Part shown: piece by piece, positions 41,163 through 50,113 of the stretch | Numbering within the stretch: the stretch's first letter is position 1 | How the letters are laid out: each line of letters opens with the position of its first letter | Assembly (NCBI GenBank): GCA_023150555.1 | Contig: JAKLKQ010000001.1 | Location: 180,310-244,309, forward strand | Reading direction: 5' to 3' | Length of the DNA stretch: 64,000 nt | Origin: Planctomycetota bacterium | GTDB lineage: Bacteria; Planctomycetota; SZUA-567; H5-PLA8 | The notes under the pieces: model-generated | The model's database searches: none | What the model was told of the DNA's origin: nothing | The model's input: the letters and a program-made list of their open reading frames with translations, nothing else | Made by a program: the position numbers and the translations under genes

Positions 41163-42617
41163 TTACGGCGCGGGGGCGGTGGGGCCGAAATGGCTGAGCT
41201 TGCTGCGGGGGACCCACCTGCCGCCGGCCTGGTCTGCCACGCGGGCCCTCGGGTTCCGCAGTTGTTCGGGGACCTCGTCGATCGTGATGCCGCGCATCTC
41301 GATGTCCAGCAGCAGGAGGTTGTTGCCGCCGAAACAGAGGTAGTCGTCGCCCGGCTTGCGCCGGTATTCGGCGAGGCTGTAGTACGCGCCGTGGCTGTAG
41401 GCCATGCCGAAGCCATCGACGAGGTAGAAGTGGTACTCCTGCATGTCGAGCTTCAGGTAGGGGCGGGTCTCCTTCATGAAGCCGCGGGACTCGGCGGTTT
41501 CTACTCCATTGGAGAAGATAACGCCGAGGGCATTGGGCAGTTCCGTAAGCTTGCGAACCCGGAGCCTCATCTCAAAGGGTTCGGGCGGCACCTTCCGGCG
41601 AATCAGGAAGTGCGCAAACTCCTTCGGCGGCAGGGCCATGCCCTTTTGGCCGCCATTCTCGATAAAAGAGACTTTCGGGCCGCCCACCTGCTCGATGCCC
41701 TCCGGCATCCCGTCGGCGAAACTCCAGCGATAGGTCTCAGACTTCGCGGAAGCGGTCTCGGCCGATTCGGTGGCCTCGTTCGCCGCGGCGGCGGGCGCCG
41801 GCAAGGCGGCAGTCTTCTTCTGCGCCTTCGGAACGTCGTTGAGTGCAAGCGCCACCCAGGCCGTGCCGGTGAGGACGACCGCGCCGGCGGCCCAGAGCCA
41901 CCACGCGGCGAGCCCCGTCTTCGCGGCGGCGGCCTTCACCGAAGCCGAAGCGCCGGCGTGCGCCAGGTTCGCGCCGATGCGTTCGAAGAGTCCCGCGGGC
42001 GGCGCCTCGGCATCCAGCAGTGCCGCGCCGAGTTTATCGGCGGCGAGCAGGGGCGCGGCGGCGGCGAGGCCGGCCTGCGCCAGGCGCCCGCGCAGCGTCT
42101 CGAGGATCTCGGTGATGCGGCGCGAGACGGTCTTCTGCGGCATGTTGAAGTGCCTGCCGATCTCCTCCTGGCTCAGCTCGGCGCCGAAGTACAGCGCCAG
42201 CATCGCGCGCTGCTGTTCGGGCAGGGCGCACAGGGTCTCGTGCAGCGCGGCGAGTTGTTCGTCGGTTTCGGGCGTCATGGTCTCGGGCCCTTCCTCGCGC
42301 GCCGGCTCGCGGGCCTGGCGGCGTTCGATGCGCTGGCGTTCGGCGCGGCCCCGGCGGTTGGCGCGGAAGGCCTCGCGTGCGACGATGCGCAGCAGCCACC
42401 CGCGCGCGCTGCCGTCCTGGCGGTACGTGTCGGCGCTGGCCCATGCGCGCAGCAGGGCTTCCTGCAGCACGTCCTCGGCGGCCTCGGCGCTGTCGGTCAG
42501 ATGGCGGGCCAGGTTGTAGGCCGCGCGCTGGTGGCGCTCCACCAGGCACGCGTAGGCACCGCGGTCGCGGCGCTCGGCGACCGCGCGCATCAGCGCTTCG
42601 TCGGACTCGGCCTGCAT
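41163..42617 (-). CDS. Membrane-tethered ECF sigma factor with extracytoplasmic C-terminal domain (paralogue C)
   Basis: 484 aa; start chosen at 42617 (GAGGA upstream, and this N-terminus aligns with the paralogues); GTG at 42689 is an alternative. Region 2 at ~20-90 (AAYNLARHL, DVLQEALLRAW, GWLLRIVAREAFRANRR), region 4 at ~130-175 (LPEQQRAMLALYFGAELSQEEIG), AGLAAAAPLL patch at ~183, membrane helix ~236-258 (AAWWLWAAGAVVLTGTAWVAL). The periplasmic part begins YRWSFADGMPEG and contains LDMQEYHFYLVDGFGMAYSHG. It lies between FeeM-like paralogue 2 (105 bp upstream) and sigma paralogue D (98 bp downstream). Confidence 0.75.
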   Translation of the reverse strand: MQAESDEALMRAVAERRDRGAYACLVERHQRAAYNLARHLTDSAEAAEDVLQEALLRAWASADTYRQDGSARGWLLRIVAREAFRANRRGRAERQRIERRQAREPAREEGPETMTPETDEQLAALHETLCALPEQQRAMLALYFGAELSQEEIGRHFNMPQKTVSRRITEILETLRGRLAQAGLAAAAPLLAADKLGAALLDAEAPPAGLFERIGANLAHAGASASVKAAAAKTGLAAWWLWAAGAVVLTGTAWVALALNDVPKAQKKTAALPAPAAAANEATESAETASAKSETYRWSFADGMPEGIEQVGGPKVSFIENGGQKGMALPPKEFAHFLIRRKVPPEPFEMRLRVRKLTELPNALGVIFSNGVETAESRGFMKETRPYLKLDMQEYHFYLVDGFGMAYSHGAYYSLAEYRRKPGDDYLCFGGNNLLLLDIEMRGITIDEVPEQLRNPRARVADQAGGRWVPRSKLSHFGPTAPAP

Positions 42618-42722
42618 GGCCGTCCTCGGTAAGGCCACGATAGTCCCCAGTTCCCGCGCGAGCATGCCGGCGTTTCCGTCCCGGTCCACCTGAGGCTGCT
42701 ACCTCCGGGCACCGTTCCAGAG

Positions 42723-43664
42723 TCAACCGGCGCCGCGCTCAGTCGCTTTTTCCGGCAAAAGCGAGCGTAACGCAACTCTTTTGTTCGAAACGGGTTCCGG
42801 CCGAAGCGCCAGCCCCAGACGCGCGGCCTCGTCGGCCGTAAGCGTGCGCTGCTGCGCCTTCAGCCGCCGCGCCAACTCTTCCTCGAGCCGGCCTTCCTGG
42901 AAATACGGATAGAGCGTGCGCGCAATCAGCGGATCGTTCGGCGCGCACGCAACCAATTCCTCGCCAAGATCAAGGTCCAGGCGCAACAGCAGCGCCGGTG
43001 CACCGTTCACGCGCGGGCAGGGGCGCTGCGTCCCTGCGGCCTCAAAGAGCAGCGCGCGGCGGTAGAAAGGCGCGTGGCGCGGGTTGACCTCGATCACGAA
43101 GTCGGTGCAACCCATCACTCGGCGCGCGTAGACGTAGGCGAGGTTGAAGAGCCGCACCAGCAACTGCTTCTCGCCCCCGCAATCCGGGGCAACAGCCAGG
43201 CGCGTGACCTCTGCAAGGCGCCGGCCACCGGCCTGCATCGTGGCCACCTCCTCGCCGTAAAGGTCAGCGCAGGGCAGCCGGGCGTCGCTGTCGAAGACCA
43301 GCGAGACCGTCCCCACCGCGCGGCCGCCTTCGTCCTCGGCCAGCAGCGTGAAGGTCTGCGCCTGCGCGTCGTACGGCTCGACCACCATCGCGCGCTGGTC
43401 CTCGGCCACATAGCCCTTCTGCCGGTAGAGCGCATACGCAAGGCGGTACGCCCGCAGCCGCGACGAAAGGTCGCCCGCCACGCGCACGGTAAAGCGCCGC
43501 GCGCCGTTCTGCGCTTCCGGAACGGGCAGCGGATCGGTGCGGACCAGTTCGTCTCGGATCGCGCGCAGGGCCTGGGACAAAGCCGAAGCACGCACGGTCC
43601 GCTCGGGGACGGGGCGGGCTTCGCGTTGCGCCAAGGTGTCGTTCTCGAGTGCAGGCACGCTCAT
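42723..43664 (-). CDS. FeeM-like N-acyl amino acid synthase (GNAT fold), paralogue 2
   Basis: 313 aa, exactly the length of paralogue 1, from ATG at 43664. Shared landmarks: ASALSQALRAIRDEL, RAYRLAYALYRQKGYV, AVGTVSLVFDSDARLPC, RLAEVTRLAVAPD, DFVIEVNPRHAPFYRRALLFEAAG and CPRVNGAPALLLRLDLDL. The core matches the FeeM-type acyltransferase fold; the last ~80 residues are helical and differ between paralogues. GGAGG is unusually close to the ATG (one to two bases). First gene of locus 1, divergent from a flavoprotein oxidase gene across 179 bp that contain the dyad TGCAC-CT-GTGCA. Confidence 0.72.
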   Translation of the reverse strand: MSVPALENDTLAQREARPVPERTVRASALSQALRAIRDELVRTDPLPVPEAQNGARRFTVRVAGDLSSRLRAYRLAYALYRQKGYVAEDQRAMVVEPYDAQAQTFTLLAEDEGGRAVGTVSLVFDSDARLPCADLYGEEVATMQAGGRRLAEVTRLAVAPDCGGEKQLLVRLFNLAYVYARRVMGCTDFVIEVNPRHAPFYRRALLFEAAGTQRPCPRVNGAPALLLRLDLDLGEELVACAPNDPLIARTLYPYFQEGRLEEELARRLKAQQRTLTADEAARLGLALRPEPVSNKRVALRSLLPEKATERGAG

Positions 43665-43843
43665 TCCTCCGGGTTTTCCAGCATTCCGGAAGCACCTGTT
43701 CCATGCGCCAGTCGGGAAATTCGCACAAATCACAAGGTGCACCTGTGCATTGACGGGCCTGCTCCTTTATGAAATTCCCGCCCGGATTTTTTGGATAAGC
43801 AGGCGACCGGCGAGTTCCGTAAGGGTGGAACGAGGCCGACGCA

Positions 43844-45517
43844 ATGCACCCCACCGGCGCCACCCAGATCCGCAGCACCGAAGCCCGCCCCGCGCAGGCC
43901 TTCGAGGCCGCCGTCACGGCCCTGCGCGCGGCCGTCGGCGGCGAGCACGTGCAGGTGGACCTCGACACGCGCCTGTTCTGGTCGCGCAGCACGCTCAGCG
44001 AAGGCACCGTCCCGCGCGCGATCGTGCGCCCGCGCAGCGCCGCCGAAGTGCAGGCCGTGATGCGCGCGGCCAACCGCCACGGCCTGACCGTCCACCCCGT
44101 CAGCACCGGCCGCAACTGGGGCTACGGCGACGCCTGCGCCGTAACCGCCGGCCAGATCATCCTCGACCTCAAGCGCATGGACCGCATCCTGGAAGTGAAC
44201 GCGCACCTCGCGTACGTCACCGTCGAACCCGGCGTGACGCAGGGGCAGGTCGTCGAGCACCTCGAGTCGCGCGGCATTCCGCTGTGGATGGACGCCACCG
44301 GCGCCGGCCCGCACACCAGCCTGATCGGCAACACGCTCGAGCGCGGCTTCGGGCACACGCCGCACGGCGACCGTTTCGCGCACTGCTGCGGCCTGGAGGT
44401 CGTGCTGCCCGACGGGCGGCTGCTGCGCACCGGCTTCGGACACTACCAGAACGCGCAAGCCGCTGAGGTCTACCCCTACGGCGTGGGCCCGTACCTGGAC
44501 GGCATCTTCACGCAGTCGAACCTGGGCGTCGTCACGCGCATGACCTTCTGGCTGATGCCCAAGCCCGAAGTCTTCAAGGCGTTCGTCTTCTTCGCCGAGC
44601 GCGAGGACGACCTGGGGCCGCTGGTCGAGGCCCTGCGCCCGCTGCGCCAGCGCGGCACGCTGCGCACGCCCATCCACATCGGCAACGACCTGCGCCTGGT
44701 CTCGATGAACCAGTCGTACCCGTGGCAGGCGATGAACGGGCAGACCCCGCTCAGCCCCAAGGTCCGCGACGAACTGCGCCGCGCGCACGGCGTGTGGGCC
44801 TGGACCGGCACCGGCGCGCTCTTCGGCAGCAAGGCCGAAGTCGCCGCCGCGATGAAGGAAGTGCGCCGCGCGCTCGCGAACGTGCGCGGCATGAAGCGCC
44901 TCGTCTTCATCGACGACCGCAGGCTTCGGCTGATCGAGAAGGCCCAGGCGCTGCTCGAACGCTTCGGCTGGGGCAGGCGCACGGCGCCGATGGTCGCGAA
45001 GGTGAAGACCGTATACGAGCTGCTGAAGGGCCGCAGCCCCGAGAATTGCGTGCAGGGCGGGCTGTGGCGCGTGCGCCGCGGCGCGAAGGAGTCGCGCATC
45101 GACTCGCCGAACCCGCTCGACCACGGCGCAGGCTTCTACTGGATCTCGCCGGTGCTGCCGATGGCCACCGCGCACGTGGACAAGGTCAACGCACTCGCCG
45201 AGCGCGTGCTCAACGACCACGGCTTCGACTACCAGGTGACCTTCACGCTGCTCAACGGCCGCGCGCTCTGCGCCGTGATCACGGTCAGCTTCGACAAGCG
45301 CAACGCCGAGGAAGCCAGAAAGGCGCGCGCCTGCCACGACGCGCTGCTGGATGCGCTGCTGGCCGCCGGCTATCCGCCCTACCGCGCGGGCAACCACAGC
45401 ATGAAGAAGCTCGGCGCGACCTCGACAAACTTTTTCGACGTCACCGCTCAGCTGAAGGCCGCCCTGGACCCCAACGGGGTGCTCTCGCCGGGCCACTACG
45501 AGCCTTCGCGTGCGTAA
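43844..45517 (+). CDS. FAD-dependent oxidase of the p-cresol methylhydroxylase/vanillyl-alcohol oxidase family
   Basis: 557 aa. FAD_binding_4 domain in the first half: PRAIVRPRSAAEVQAVMRAANRHGLTVHPVSTGRNWGYGD and YVTVEPGVTQGQVVEHLE (positions ~58-98, ~125-142), with GNTLERGFGHTPHGDRF as the central loop; C-terminal 4-cresol-dehydrogenase-like domain ends in ALDPNGVLSPGHY. Family members oxidise para-substituted phenols. No signal peptide is evident. Divergent from FeeM-like paralogue 2; if the acyl product contains tyrosine, its phenol would be a plausible substrate, which is only a hypothesis. Known FeeM clusters also contain oxidising enzymes. Confidence 0.8.
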   Translation: MHPTGATQIRSTEARPAQAFEAAVTALRAAVGGEHVQVDLDTRLFWSRSTLSEGTVPRAIVRPRSAAEVQAVMRAANRHGLTVHPVSTGRNWGYGDACAVTAGQIILDLKRMDRILEVNAHLAYVTVEPGVTQGQVVEHLESRGIPLWMDATGAGPHTSLIGNTLERGFGHTPHGDRFAHCCGLEVVLPDGRLLRTGFGHYQNAQAAEVYPYGVGPYLDGIFTQSNLGVVTRMTFWLMPKPEVFKAFVFFAEREDDLGPLVEALRPLRQRGTLRTPIHIGNDLRLVSMNQSYPWQAMNGQTPLSPKVRDELRRAHGVWAWTGTGALFGSKAEVAAAMKEVRRALANVRGMKRLVFIDDRRLRLIEKAQALLERFGWGRRTAPMVAKVKTVYELLKGRSPENCVQGGLWRVRRGAKESRIDSPNPLDHGAGFYWISPVLPMATAHVDKVNALAERVLNDHGFDYQVTFTLLNGRALCAVITVSFDKRNAEEARKARACHDALLDALLAAGYPPYRAGNHSMKKLGATSTNFFDVTAQLKAALDPNGVLSPGHYEPSRA

Positions 45518-45527
45518 AGACAGCATT

Positions 45528-45556
45528 CACCACGGAGATCGCAGAGGACACAGAGG
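45528..45556 (+). repeat. CACGGAG-type short repeat, left of the 45683 gene
   Basis: CACCACGGAGATCGCAGAGG followed by ACACAGAGG: three roughly nine-base units. A related inverted block lies at 46728-46759, so the two flank one gene. Same general type as the arms of the GxxExxY element at 1976-2541. Confidence 0.6.
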
Positions 45557-45682
45557 AAAGACCTCTTCTGGTTGGGTATTTTCAAATACCTGACGCTAAA
45601 TGCCGATCTGTTGAAAGTCCTCCAACATCCGCCTACGATTACCCGCTGGTATTCAGCTTTCCCATCACACGAAAGGCTTTCT

Positions 45683-46726
45683 ATGAGAGCAATCGGGTCA
45701 TTCGCTGTCCTGCTGGTCTGCACGTTCGCTGCATGCGCTGGAGAGCCCGCGACCACGGAGGAGACGAAGGCGCAGGTCGAGGCCCTGGTCAAGAAACTCG
45801 CGTCGGAGAAGTACGAGGAACGGAGGACAGCATCGGCCGCTCTGCTGGATCTTGGCCCGTCGGTCTACGATGCGGTTAAGCGCGCGCGCGAGCAAACCAA
45901 GGACACCGAAGTGCGCACTCAATTGGATATCGTACTGCTGCACTGGCCCACGCCACACAAAACCCTGGACCTCAGCGGTATCCCGGGCAAGAAAAAGTCT
46001 CAGCTTTATGAACGCCTTTACAAACAATTCGCTGCAGAATGCAAGCGAATTCGAGAGCTCGATAAACACCTTGGACTCAAGAGATCACTGCTCTGGTACT
46101 CCAGCAGTCTCGGCGACATCTATCGTGACATTCAGATGCTGCGCTTGGAGGGCACTTGGAACGGTAATCTGCACAATGCCGTACAGATGGAGGAGATCGA
46201 AATGCCGGGCGGACAGAAGGTCAATCTCACCTCGGAATTGATGGACGACATTGGAACCATTTGCGCGGCGAATTCGGCCGCACGGGAGGAGAGAATGGAA
46301 ATTGCAGAGCGTCTGCAGAAAAGATGGGAAGCTGTAACAGATGCGCTCGACCGCGTTCCCGGCAACGCCGACGATGCGAATCACCTGAAACTAACGGCCG
46401 CTCGAGACGAAATGAACCGTTATCTATTCTTTCTTCGTGGCGGCAAGACGGAACTGAAAGACCGCCTTAGATTTGAAACCATCACCTTGCGCATCAAGGA
46501 CGGCGTGCTTTCCGATACCCTATTCTCCATCGAATTGCAGGGGCAATTGGTGTTCACTATGTCGACGGAAGAGGTTAAAGAAAGTATTTTCCAAGCACCC
46601 TGCAAAATCGAAGTAAACGGTGCCAGTCCTGCCGAGGTTCTTGAGCAGATACTCGAACCCCACGGGCTGACCTACAAGCTGGTGCCCGAAGAGAAGCCCA
46701 CGACGATACAGATCTGCAAAAAATAG
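45683..46726 (+). CDS. Exported HEAT-like protein with secretin-STN-like C-terminus
   Basis: 347 aa from ATG at 45683 (GAAAGG upstream). Signal peptide/lipobox-like AVLLVCTFAACAG. Residues ~30-85 (KLASEKYEERRTASAALLDLGPSVYDAVKRA) are a HEAT-like repeat pair; the middle is helical; the last ~85 residues (ITLRIKDGVLSDTLFSIELQGQLVFTMS... to TTIQICKK) resemble the STN/secretin N-terminal fold. Lower GC than its neighbours in the middle part and flanked by CACGGAG/CCTTGGTGG short repeats, so it may be a horizontally moved gene. Function unknown. Confidence 0.6.
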   Translation: MRAIGSFAVLLVCTFAACAGEPATTEETKAQVEALVKKLASEKYEERRTASAALLDLGPSVYDAVKRAREQTKDTEVRTQLDIVLLHWPTPHKTLDLSGIPGKKKSQLYERLYKQFAAECKRIRELDKHLGLKRSLLWYSSSLGDIYRDIQMLRLEGTWNGNLHNAVQMEEIEMPGGQKVNLTSELMDDIGTICAANSAAREERMEIAERLQKRWEAVTDALDRVPGNADDANHLKLTAARDEMNRYLFFLRGGKTELKDRLRFETITLRIKDGVLSDTLFSIELQGQLVFTMSTEEVKESIFQAPCKIEVNGASPAEVLEQILEPHGLTYKLVPEEKPTTIQICKK

Positions 46727-46727
46727 T

Positions 46728-46759
46728 CCCTCTTGGTGCCTTCGCGCCTTGGTGGTTCC
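46728..46759 (-). repeat. CCAAGG-type short repeat, right of the 45683 gene
   Basis: On the minus strand GGAACCACCAAGGCGCGAAG followed by GCACCAAGAGGG. Inverted relative to the block at 45528-45556, with the same ~nine-base rhythm but different unit sequence. Confidence 0.6.
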
Positions 46760-46771
46760 AATAGACTGTGC

Positions 46772-48955
46772 TCAGGGCATGGCTTCGGCAGGTTCTTCCT
46801 CGGCCGGAACGTCTTCGGCGGGGGCCTCCTCACCCATCAGGTCCTTCATGTCGGGCGCTTCGGCCGCGACGAGCAGTTCCTGCATGAGTTCCTTGGCGCT
46901 GTAAACGTGCTCCAGGGCCGCACCCACGCCGCGGGTGTGCACGGCGATCGAACGCGCCGGCGTGGCGGCGTCGCGGTAGACATACAGGCTCGCCGTCGCC
47001 TCGCGGTTGCCGTCGAAGACCACGCCCACCAGCCGGCCGTCGCGGTTCAGCAGGGGCGCGCCGCTGCTGCCGGGCGCGCCGTCGCAGGTGGTCGCGAAGG
47101 CCAGCGGCGAGGCCAGGTCCAGCTTCGCCTTCGCGGCCAGCAGCTTCGCCCCCGGCGCGAAGGGTTCGGCGTTCTTCATCGCCTCGGCGCGCGCGAAGAG
47201 CGACGCGAAAGTGGTGCACCACGGCGCGGCGTGGCCTTCCTGCGCGCAACCGGCGGCCTTGCCCCAGCCCAGCCGCAGCGTGCCGCACGCGTCGGGCGGC
47301 AGGGCGCCCTCCCGGGCCACGTACAGCGCGCGGCGGATCTGCGCCTCGGCGGCGTCGCGCAGGGCTTGCTGCGCCGCGGCGTCCTCACGCGCCTTCTGCA
47401 GCGCGGGCAGGGCGTCGAGTTCCTTCAGCAGCGCCAGGAAGGGCACGTTGGCCTTCTCGATGCCTTCGGCGCCCGCGTCGAGCATCGCGCCGACCTGTTC
47501 GGCGTCGAGCAGCTTCTCCACACCGGCCATCACGCGCCTGGCGGCGGCCTCGGGTTCCTCGCCCTTCAGCGCGGCGGCCAGGAAGGCGTCGCCTTCGGGG
47601 AGTGTGGCCTTGGCAGCGGCGAACCACGCGGCCAGGATCTCGGTCTCGGCCTCGGCGGTGACGGTGCCCTTGGGGCCCAGCACTTGCGCGAGGAAGCCCT
47701 TGAAGCTCTTGGCCATCGACGTGAGTTGCTCGGGCGTCTTGTCCTTCGCGGCCTCGCCGAAGGTCAGCAGCGAACTTCCCAGGCCATGCAGGCGCGTGGA
47801 GGGCATCTCGCTGTAGAAATTCCGCGCGGCGGTCCCGCGCAGGGCCTTGCAGGCGGCCTCGGCGCGTTCGTAAGCGTCGCCGAGGATCTCGCGGGCCTTG
47901 CCGTCGGCGGCCATCGCCTCGCGCCAGGCCTTCTCGCGCTCGCGCAGGTTCGGCAGCGTGCCGGCTTCCATCAGCCAAAGCAGCGCGCCCTGGTGAAGCT
48001 TCAACTCGTTGGAGTGGCCGTTGTAGGCCTCCAGCACGCGCAGCCGTTCGGCGGCACCCTTCTTCATGTAAGCTTCCAGGCGCGCGACGCTGGCCTTCGC
48101 GGCAGCGATCTTCATGGGCAGCTCGACGTCGCGCAGGAACTCCAGATGCGCGACGGGCAGGCTGCGTTCGGTCACGCCCGGGTTGCCGCAGACGAAGACG
48201 TCGTCGTTCTCGGCGGCGCCGTCCTTCGACCAGCGCAGGTAGTACGGATTGGGCATGGGCCGGCCGTCGCGGTACGCGCGCACGAACGCGACGTCCAGCG
48301 CGTGGCGCGGGTACTCGAAGTTGTCCACCTCGCCGCCGAAGCCGCCCAGGGCCTCGTCGGGCGCGAAGACAAGCTTGAGTTCAAACGGAATGTAGACGTA
48401 GAGCCAAAACAGCGCTCCGCCGTAGACTTCGACGAGCTGCCCGCGCAAGCCCTTGGTGCGCTCCAGATCCTTGTTCAACGCGCGGCCGAATGCGTTGACC
48501 TCGGCCGGCGACGGGTTCGCGCCGATGGCTTCGACCGTCTCCTTCGTGAAATCGATGACCTTGGCCAGGACCAGGCCCTCGAGGCCGTCCAGCGTGCGCT
48601 CGTCCTTGCGCTCGGCGGCGTAGAAGCCTTCGATCGAGAGGTCGTGCTCTGGCGTGGAGAGCAGCGCGAGCTGGTCCTCGACGACGTGGCGGTTCGTCAC
48701 GATCAGGCCGTTGGGCGATACCAGCGCCCCGCTGCCGCCCATCGGCGCGCCGGTGGGCACGATCTTGACGCAGCTGAACTGCACCCTCTCCAGCCACGCC
48801 GCGTCGGGCCTGAAGCCGGTGTCCTTCTCGATGGCTTCCAGAGGCGGCGCCTGGATCGGCCAAAGCGCCTCGCCCGCCCCGCTCGAGACGCACGCCGCGC
48901 AGGCCAAAACGAGGAGTGCGCCCAGCAGGCGGGCACGGCCCGGTCGAAGGAACAT
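46772..48955 (-). CDS. S46-family serine peptidase (dipeptidyl-peptidase 7/11-like)
   Basis: 727 aa from ATG at 48955 (GGAGCG upstream). Signal with lipoprotein-like end (LLVLACAACVSSG). Chymotrypsin-fold motifs of S46 are clear: IVTNRHVVED (catalytic His), FGGEVDNFEYPRHALDVAFVRAY (Asp region), and GAPGSSGAPLLNRDGRLVGVVFDGN (nucleophile Ser). The helical cap typical of S46 lies between. Cleaves dipeptides from the N-terminus of peptides in the periplasm or at the surface, a scavenging role. The C-terminus is a short acidic Ala/Glu/Pro tail. No partner gene is adjacent. Confidence 0.88.
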   Translation of the reverse strand: MFLRPGRARLLGALLVLACAACVSSGAGEALWPIQAPPLEAIEKDTGFRPDAAWLERVQFSCVKIVPTGAPMGGSGALVSPNGLIVTNRHVVEDQLALLSTPEHDLSIEGFYAAERKDERTLDGLEGLVLAKVIDFTKETVEAIGANPSPAEVNAFGRALNKDLERTKGLRGQLVEVYGGALFWLYVYIPFELKLVFAPDEALGGFGGEVDNFEYPRHALDVAFVRAYRDGRPMPNPYYLRWSKDGAAENDDVFVCGNPGVTERSLPVAHLEFLRDVELPMKIAAAKASVARLEAYMKKGAAERLRVLEAYNGHSNELKLHQGALLWLMEAGTLPNLREREKAWREAMAADGKAREILGDAYERAEAACKALRGTAARNFYSEMPSTRLHGLGSSLLTFGEAAKDKTPEQLTSMAKSFKGFLAQVLGPKGTVTAEAETEILAAWFAAAKATLPEGDAFLAAALKGEEPEAAARRVMAGVEKLLDAEQVGAMLDAGAEGIEKANVPFLALLKELDALPALQKAREDAAAQQALRDAAEAQIRRALYVAREGALPPDACGTLRLGWGKAAGCAQEGHAAPWCTTFASLFARAEAMKNAEPFAPGAKLLAAKAKLDLASPLAFATTCDGAPGSSGAPLLNRDGRLVGVVFDGNREATASLYVYRDAATPARSIAVHTRGVGAALEHVYSAKELMQELLVAAEAPDMKDLMGEEAPAEDVPAEEEPAEAMP

Positions 48956-49078
48956 GGGAGCGCTCCGGGAAGATAGGCAGTGCACTTTCATAGCGCGCGC
49001 CGCACGCGCAGCGCACCACGATCTTCTATCGGATTCCGGGCCTCGGGCAAGCGGCAGGGCAGCGAAGGCAGCAGGTTG

Positions 49079-49948
49079 TTACGGACAGGGACGGCGCCCT
49101 TCGCGGATCGCGCGCGCATCGCGTTCCGCACGCAACCGGCGGCGCTCTTCAATCGTCAGGCGCTGCGCCTGTTCGCCGTTCAATGGAGCTGCGGGCGCGG
49201 CAACGGGAGCGGAGACCCGGGCAGGCGAAGCCGCGGGCAGCGGGCGCGCGCCGTTCTGCGGGCGGTAGCGCCAACGCTCGCGCGATGGCTTCTCGCCGCC
49301 GGGGTTCTCGATGGTCCCGCCGCTGGCGCGGAAGAGTCCCGCCAGCAGGATGCCGGCGAAGAGCCCGCCCAGGTGCGCGAGGCTGCCGATGCCCGTATGC
49401 AGGCCGCTGCGGTACTGGGCGTACAGCAGCAGCGCGTCCCACGCGAAGGTGGCGAGCACCGCGATCCACACCGAGACCCACACGGCGTAGGTGCGGCGGC
49501 GGCTTCCGCTCAGGCACAACACCTGGCTGCCGGGAAAGAGGCAGGCGTACGCGCCGATCATGCCGGCCACCGCGCCGGAAGCGCCGATCGAGAAGCTGTA
49601 GGACGCAAGCTGGAAGCGCTGCTGCGCGTACTCGCTGAAGAACAGCAGCACGAGGTAGAGGAACAGGTAGCGCACGTGGCCGAGCTTGGCCTCGACGGAA
49701 CGGCCAAAGAGCATCAGGAAGTACATGTTGCCGACCAGGTGAAAGATGTCCGCGTGCAGGAAGCCGCTGACCATCGCGCGCAGCGGATCGAAGTACGCTC
49801 CGGGCGCACCCCAGGTGCGGAAGAGTTCCCCGATCTCGCTCGCCGGCAGGTGGTGGTAGCTGTAGTACGCGGCGACGTTGGCGAGGATCAACAGCCAGGT
49901 GGCGAGCGCGTTGCGGCGCGGCGTCTCGATGCCGATGGGTAGAAACAC
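49079..49948 (-). CDS. Rhomboid-family intramembrane serine protease
   Basis: 289 aa from GTG at 49948 (GAGGAAAGGGG upstream); a TTG at 49993 is less likely. Catalytic dyad: Ser in SIGASGAVAGMIG (GxSG) and His in GSLAHLGGLFAGI; HLVGNMYFLMLFG supplies the oxyanion His/Asn. Six to seven membrane helices, then a soluble basic C-terminus (RLTIEERRRLRAERDARAIREG) rich in Arg/Ala/Pro. A membrane protease in reach of the membrane-tethered sigma factors is of interest, but no link is shown beyond distance (about 1.5 kb from locus 2). Confidence 0.9.
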   Translation of the reverse strand: MFLPIGIETPRRNALATWLLILANVAAYYSYHHLPASEIGELFRTWGAPGAYFDPLRAMVSGFLHADIFHLVGNMYFLMLFGRSVEAKLGHVRYLFLYLVLLFFSEYAQQRFQLASYSFSIGASGAVAGMIGAYACLFPGSQVLCLSGSRRRTYAVWVSVWIAVLATFAWDALLLYAQYRSGLHTGIGSLAHLGGLFAGILLAGLFRASGGTIENPGGEKPSRERWRYRPQNGARPLPAASPARVSAPVAAPAAPLNGEQAQRLTIEERRRLRAERDARAIREGRRPCP

Positions 49949-50113
49949 GATGACCCCTTTCCTCAATGAGGGCCCGCGCGCTCGGAAGTTCAATCAAAAG
50001 GTGGAACGCCGAGCGGGCGGCTTAAAGCGCCGCCATCGGCCCTCGGCTGGCCATTAAGCAGTCGATGCGAAAAGTTTCGGGAAATTCCTGCGCGCAACCG
50101 ATGGCGCGGGGGG

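Noticed and set aside
49079..49948. Rhomboid protease as the dedicated activator of the tethered sigma factors
   Set aside because: It is nearby but on its own transcript, without the shared promoter-like element, and such proteases are common. Kept only as a possibility to test.
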